DNA from: Cellulomonas sp. NS3
Lineage (GTDB): Bacteria > Actinomycetota > Actinomycetes > Actinomycetales > Cellulomonadaceae
Reading direction: 5' to 3'
Length of the DNA: 64,000 nucleotides
Assembly (NCBI RefSeq): GCF_024757985.1
Contig: NZ_CP103289.1
Span: forward strand, 2,294,001-2,358,000
The position numbers and the translations under genes are program-made. Of the stretch, positions 61,435 to 64,000 are shown one piece after another; position 1 is the first letter of the stretch, and each line of letters starts with the position of its first letter. Below the pieces are notes generated by a model. That model ran no database searches. It saw only the letters and a program-made list of their open reading frames with translations, and was not told the origin of the DNA.

Positions 61435-62366
61435 CGGACCTCCCACGGGTCGACCGGGACCTCGTCGCGCACCCCCCGCACCGCGGGGTGGCGCAGCCGT
61501 CCCGAACCGGTGCGCCCCAGGTACGCGACGTCGACCTGCAGCACGGGCTCGCACCAGACGGTGTCGCGCCGGTCGAGCGGCGCGAGCTGCTCGTCGAGCG
61601 GGCAGTCGGTGCGGGTGTGCGGCTCCAGCAGGCGCCGCAGCTCGCGTCCCAGCTCGCCGGCGAGCCCGCTGCCGGCACGCCCGAGGTAGCGCAGGCGCCC
61701 GTCGGCGGCCGGGGCGGCGAGGTGCACCGCACCGAGCCGCCCGGAGCCGGTCGTCTCGGGGCGCCAGCCGGCGACGAGCGCGGTGCGCGTCGAGCGGTGC
61801 GCCGCCTTGAGCCAGTCGGGTGAACGTCGGCCGGGCTGGTAGGTCGACGACCGGCGCTTCGCGACGACGCCCTCGAGCCCGTGCGCGCGGGTGACCTCCC
61901 ACAGCCCGGGTCCGTCGGGGTAGACCGGGGACAGCGTCGCGGGCGCCGGGAGCTCGAGACGCTCGAGCGTCGCGCGGCGCTCGTCGAAACTCCGCCGGGT
62001 CACGTCGACGCCGTACAGCTGCAGGACGTCGAACACGAGGTAGCTCACCGGCAGCGTCCGCGACAGGGCGGCTGCACGGGCGGCGTCGCGCACGTGCATG
62101 CGGGAGGCGAGCGCCTCGAACGACGGGATCCCGTCGGCCATCGCGACGACCTCCCCGTCGAGCACCGCGCCCGGGAGGTCCGCGAGCGCCGCGAGCTCGG
62201 GGTAGGCGACGGTGACCTCCCGACCGCTGCGCGCGTGCAGCCGCAGGCGTCCGCTGGTGGTGTCGGCGAGCACGCGGACCCCGTCCCACTTGATCTCGAA
62301 CGCCCACCCCGGGCCGCTCGGCAGGGGTGACCCGGGGGTCGTAGGGGTGGCGAGCATGGGCTGCAC
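61431..62366 (-). CDS. ATP-dependent DNA ligase (LigD-type)
   Basis: A 311-residue ligase. Motif I EIKWDGVRVLADT with the adenylated Lys, LDGEVVAMADGIPSFEALAS, YLVFDVLQLYGVDVTRRSFD, the C-terminal motif EGVVAKRRSSTYQPGRRSPD, and DWLKAA. The OB-fold half ends GRTGSGRLRHPAVRGV. I chose the GTG at 62366 (VQPMLATPTT); an ATG three codons later is also possible. It is divergent from ku. Confidence 0.93.
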   Translation of the reverse strand: MQPMLATPTTPGSPLPSGPGWAFEIKWDGVRVLADTTSGRLRLHARSGREVTVAYPELAALADLPGAVLDGEVVAMADGIPSFEALASRMHVRDAARAAALSRTLPVSYLVFDVLQLYGVDVTRRSFDERRATLERLELPAPATLSPVYPDGPGLWEVTRAHGLEGVVAKRRSSTYQPGRRSPDWLKAAHRSTRTALVAGWRPETTGSGRLGAVHLAAPAADGRLRYLGRAGSGLAGELGRELRRLLEPHTRTDCPLDEQLAPLDRRDTVWCEPVLQVDVAYLGRTGSGRLRHPAVRGVRDEVPVDPWEVR

Positions 62367-62466
62367 GGGTCCATCCTGCCCAGGTAGGCCGTGTTCGGCG
62401 CGCGCTCGAACGCGCTCTGCGGACCGGCGAGGCTGCGCGACACGGAGCTCGAGGAGGTGGTCGTCG

Positions 62467-63564
62467 GTGCGTGCCATCTGGAAGGGTGCCGTCGCCTTCG
62501 GTCTGGTCAACGTCCCGGTGAAGCTCTACGCGGCCACGGGGGAGCACGAGGTCCCGCTGCACCAGGTGCACAAGGACGACGGCGGGCGGATCCGGTACCG
62601 CAAGGTGTGCAGCGTGTGCGGCGAGACCGTCCAGTTCAGCGACATCGCCAAGGGCTACGAGACCGACGAGGGCGAGCTCGTGGTGCTGACCGACCAGGAC
62701 CTCGCCGAGCTGCCGCTGGCGACCGAGCGCGAGATCTCGGTCGTCGAGTTCGTGCCTGCCGAGCAGGTCGACCCGATCCTCCTCGCGAAGACGTACTACC
62801 TCGAGCCGGAGAAGACGTCCGCCAAGCCGTACGCGCTGCTGCGCGAGGCGCTCGAGGCGAGCGACCGGATGGCGGTCGTCAAGGTCGCGCTGCGGCAGCG
62901 CGAGTCGATGGCGGTGCTGCGTGTCCGCGACAACGTGATCTGCCTCCAGACCCTGCTGTGGCCCGACGAGGTGCGTGAGGCGGACTTCCCGATCCTCGAC
63001 ACCGACGTCACGGTCCGCCCGCAGGAGCTCGCGATGGCGTCGTCCCTCGTCGAGTCGCTCGCGGGGGACTTCGACCCGTCGGGCTTCGAGGACTCCTACC
63101 AGGCGGCGCTCGAGTCGCTCATCGAGTCGAAGGTCTCGTCGGGCAGCACGCGTCAGGTGCCCGCGACGGCGGCGAAGGACGAGAGCACGGGCGGCGAGGT
63201 GGTCGACCTGCTCGCGGCGCTGCAGCGCAGCGTCGAGAAGGCCCGCGCGGGGCGCGGGGGAGCGGCGGACGCCGAGGCCGAGGCCCCCGCACCCGCGACG
63301 CGCACGCGTGCGTCGTCGGACGCGGACGGCGACGCCGGTGGCGCCGGTGGCGCCGGTGCTGGACGCAAGCCGGCGGCGAAGCGCGCGTCGAAGGCGTCCG
63401 CGAGCGCGAAGGACGACGCCCCGGCGGCGAGCACGAGGTCCCGCCGCGCGAAGGCCGACGACGACGGCGACGCGGCCGCGACCCCGAAGAAGCGCGCGTC
63501 GACGGCACGGTCGGGCGCGGCCAAGGAGCCCGCGAAGACCGCGTCGCGTCGTCGGGCGTCCTGA
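62467..63564 (+). CDS. ku: Ku DNA end-binding protein
   Basis: A 365-residue Ku homodimer protein: AIWKGAVAFGLVNVPVKLYA at the start, HKDDGGRIRYRKVCSVCGET with the zinc-like CxxC, LPLATEREISVVEFVPAEQ, KTYYLEPEKTSAKPYALLRE, then a bridging core and a 110-residue Ala/Lys/Arg-rich C-terminal tail (GRKPAAKRASKASASAKDDA and TPKKRASTARSGAAKEPAK) typical of actinobacterial Ku and thought to bind DNA. GTG start nine bases after GAGGAGG. Confidence 0.94.
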   Translation: MRAIWKGAVAFGLVNVPVKLYAATGEHEVPLHQVHKDDGGRIRYRKVCSVCGETVQFSDIAKGYETDEGELVVLTDQDLAELPLATEREISVVEFVPAEQVDPILLAKTYYLEPEKTSAKPYALLREALEASDRMAVVKVALRQRESMAVLRVRDNVICLQTLLWPDEVREADFPILDTDVTVRPQELAMASSLVESLAGDFDPSGFEDSYQAALESLIESKVSSGSTRQVPATAAKDESTGGEVVDLLAALQRSVEKARAGRGGAADAEAEAPAPATRTRASSDADGDAGGAGGAGAGRKPAAKRASKASASAKDDAPAASTRSRRAKADDDGDAAATPKKRASTARSGAAKEPAKTASRRRAS

Positions 63565-63568
63565 GGCC

Positions 63569-64000
63569 GTGGGGCACGACCCGGCGGACCTGCGCGAGCG
63601 CGTGGTCGCGACGCTGCGGCGTGTCGCGTTCCTGCTCGAGCGGGCGCAGGAGAGCGGGTACCGGGCCGAGGCGTTCCGCGGGGCGGCGCGCGCGATCGAG
63701 AGGCTCGGGGCCGGCGAGGTCGCCGCACGCGTCGCCGCCGGGACCCTGACCGACCTCCCGGGCGTCGGCGCGCGCACCGCGCAGGTCGCTGCCGACGTGG
63801 CGGCCGGGGGAGCGGTCGCCTACCTCGCCGACCTCGAGGAGCGGCTCGGGGCACGCGCGTCGGACACCGGGCCGGGGGCGGCCCTCCGGGAGGCGCTGCG
63901 CGGGGACCTGCACGCGCACACCGAGGCCAGCGACGGGTCGAGCCCGGTGCAGGAGATGGTGCTCGCGGCGATCGACCTGGGCCACGAGTACCTCGCGATC
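63569..64000 (+). CDS. PHP-domain protein, 5' part (cut by window end)
   Basis: 144 codons, open at the window edge. N-terminal helical region with a helix-hairpin-helix-like LTDLPGVGARTAQVAAD, then the PHP phosphoesterase start RGDLHAHTEASDGSSPVQEM with His-x-His metal ligands. This is the pattern of PHP proteins related to the C-terminal part of DNA polymerase X. It starts four bases after the ku stop and may take part in end processing. Confidence 0.85.
   Translation, partial: MGHDPADLRERVVATLRRVAFLLERAQESGYRAEAFRGAARAIERLGAGEVAARVAAGTLTDLPGVGARTAQVAADVAAGGAVAYLADLEERLGARASDTGPGAALREALRGDLHAHTEASDGSSPVQEMVLAAIDLGHEYLAI

Overview
The window comes from a very GC-rich actinobacterium, most probably a cellulolytic member of the Cellulomonadaceae (Cellulomonas-like). 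The reasons are almost exclusive use of G or C at third codon positions, many GTG starts, ATGA/GTGA stop-start overlaps, several GAF-ANTAR proteins and a SARP-type regulator, and a secreted GH74 xyloglucanase with a Pro-Thr linker and a C-terminal CBM2. The genus is an inference, because no rRNA is present. I found no tRNA, rRNA, CRISPR array, insertion sequence or prophage.

Layout. 8-5033 (minus): assimilatory sulfate reduction operon, sulfite reductase, a 52-residue zinc ribbon, APS reductase and CysDN, preceded by a 24-codon cysteine-rich leader ORF that looks like a cysteine attenuator. 5238-7394: zapE and a GNAT/P-loop kinase fusion. 7424-13955 (minus): glgX-treY-treZ, trehalose from glycogen. 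14029-15679: a hexose-phosphate mutarotase-like gene, a possible small ORF and a CsbD stress protein. 15800-19461: a conserved protein of unknown function, and an SRPBCC / zinc alcohol dehydrogenase / SRPBCC group. 19590-23256: a heme-oxygenase-like di-iron protein, a GT2 glycosyltransferase, an EAL-DICT protein and a CDGSH protein. 23323-26393: a structured leader, a small helical protein, manganese catalase and two GAF-ANTAR regulators.

26645-28545 is a GT2 / UDP-glucuronate decarboxylase pair. 28696-39272 (minus) is a tightly coupled nine-gene operon: a carbamoyltransferase, a GT2-GmhB fusion, two GT9 enzymes, two other glycosyltransferases, GmhA, HldE and an SDR. It should make an NDP-heptose and build it, perhaps carbamoylated, into a glycan. 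A third GAF-ANTAR gene (39622-40371) and a hairpin-rich leader lie just upstream. 40482-43879 is a sugar ABC importer (binding protein and two permeases, no ATPase) with a LacI-type palindrome in its upstream region.

43929-50206: an SDR-fold protein with a zinc ribbon and no catalytic Tyr, a leaderless HTH-TOBE regulator with modABC, and a pirin. 50377-57412: the GH74 xyloglucanase, facing across a palindrome-rich intergenic region a large MalT/SARP-like regulator, then a convergent LuxR-type regulator. 57644-64000: a small acidic protein, an App1-like phosphatase with a Dps-like ferritin, a DUF4126-like membrane protein, and a non-homologous end-joining set (stand-alone LigD-type polymerase and ligase, divergent Ku, and a PHP-domain protein cut by the window end).
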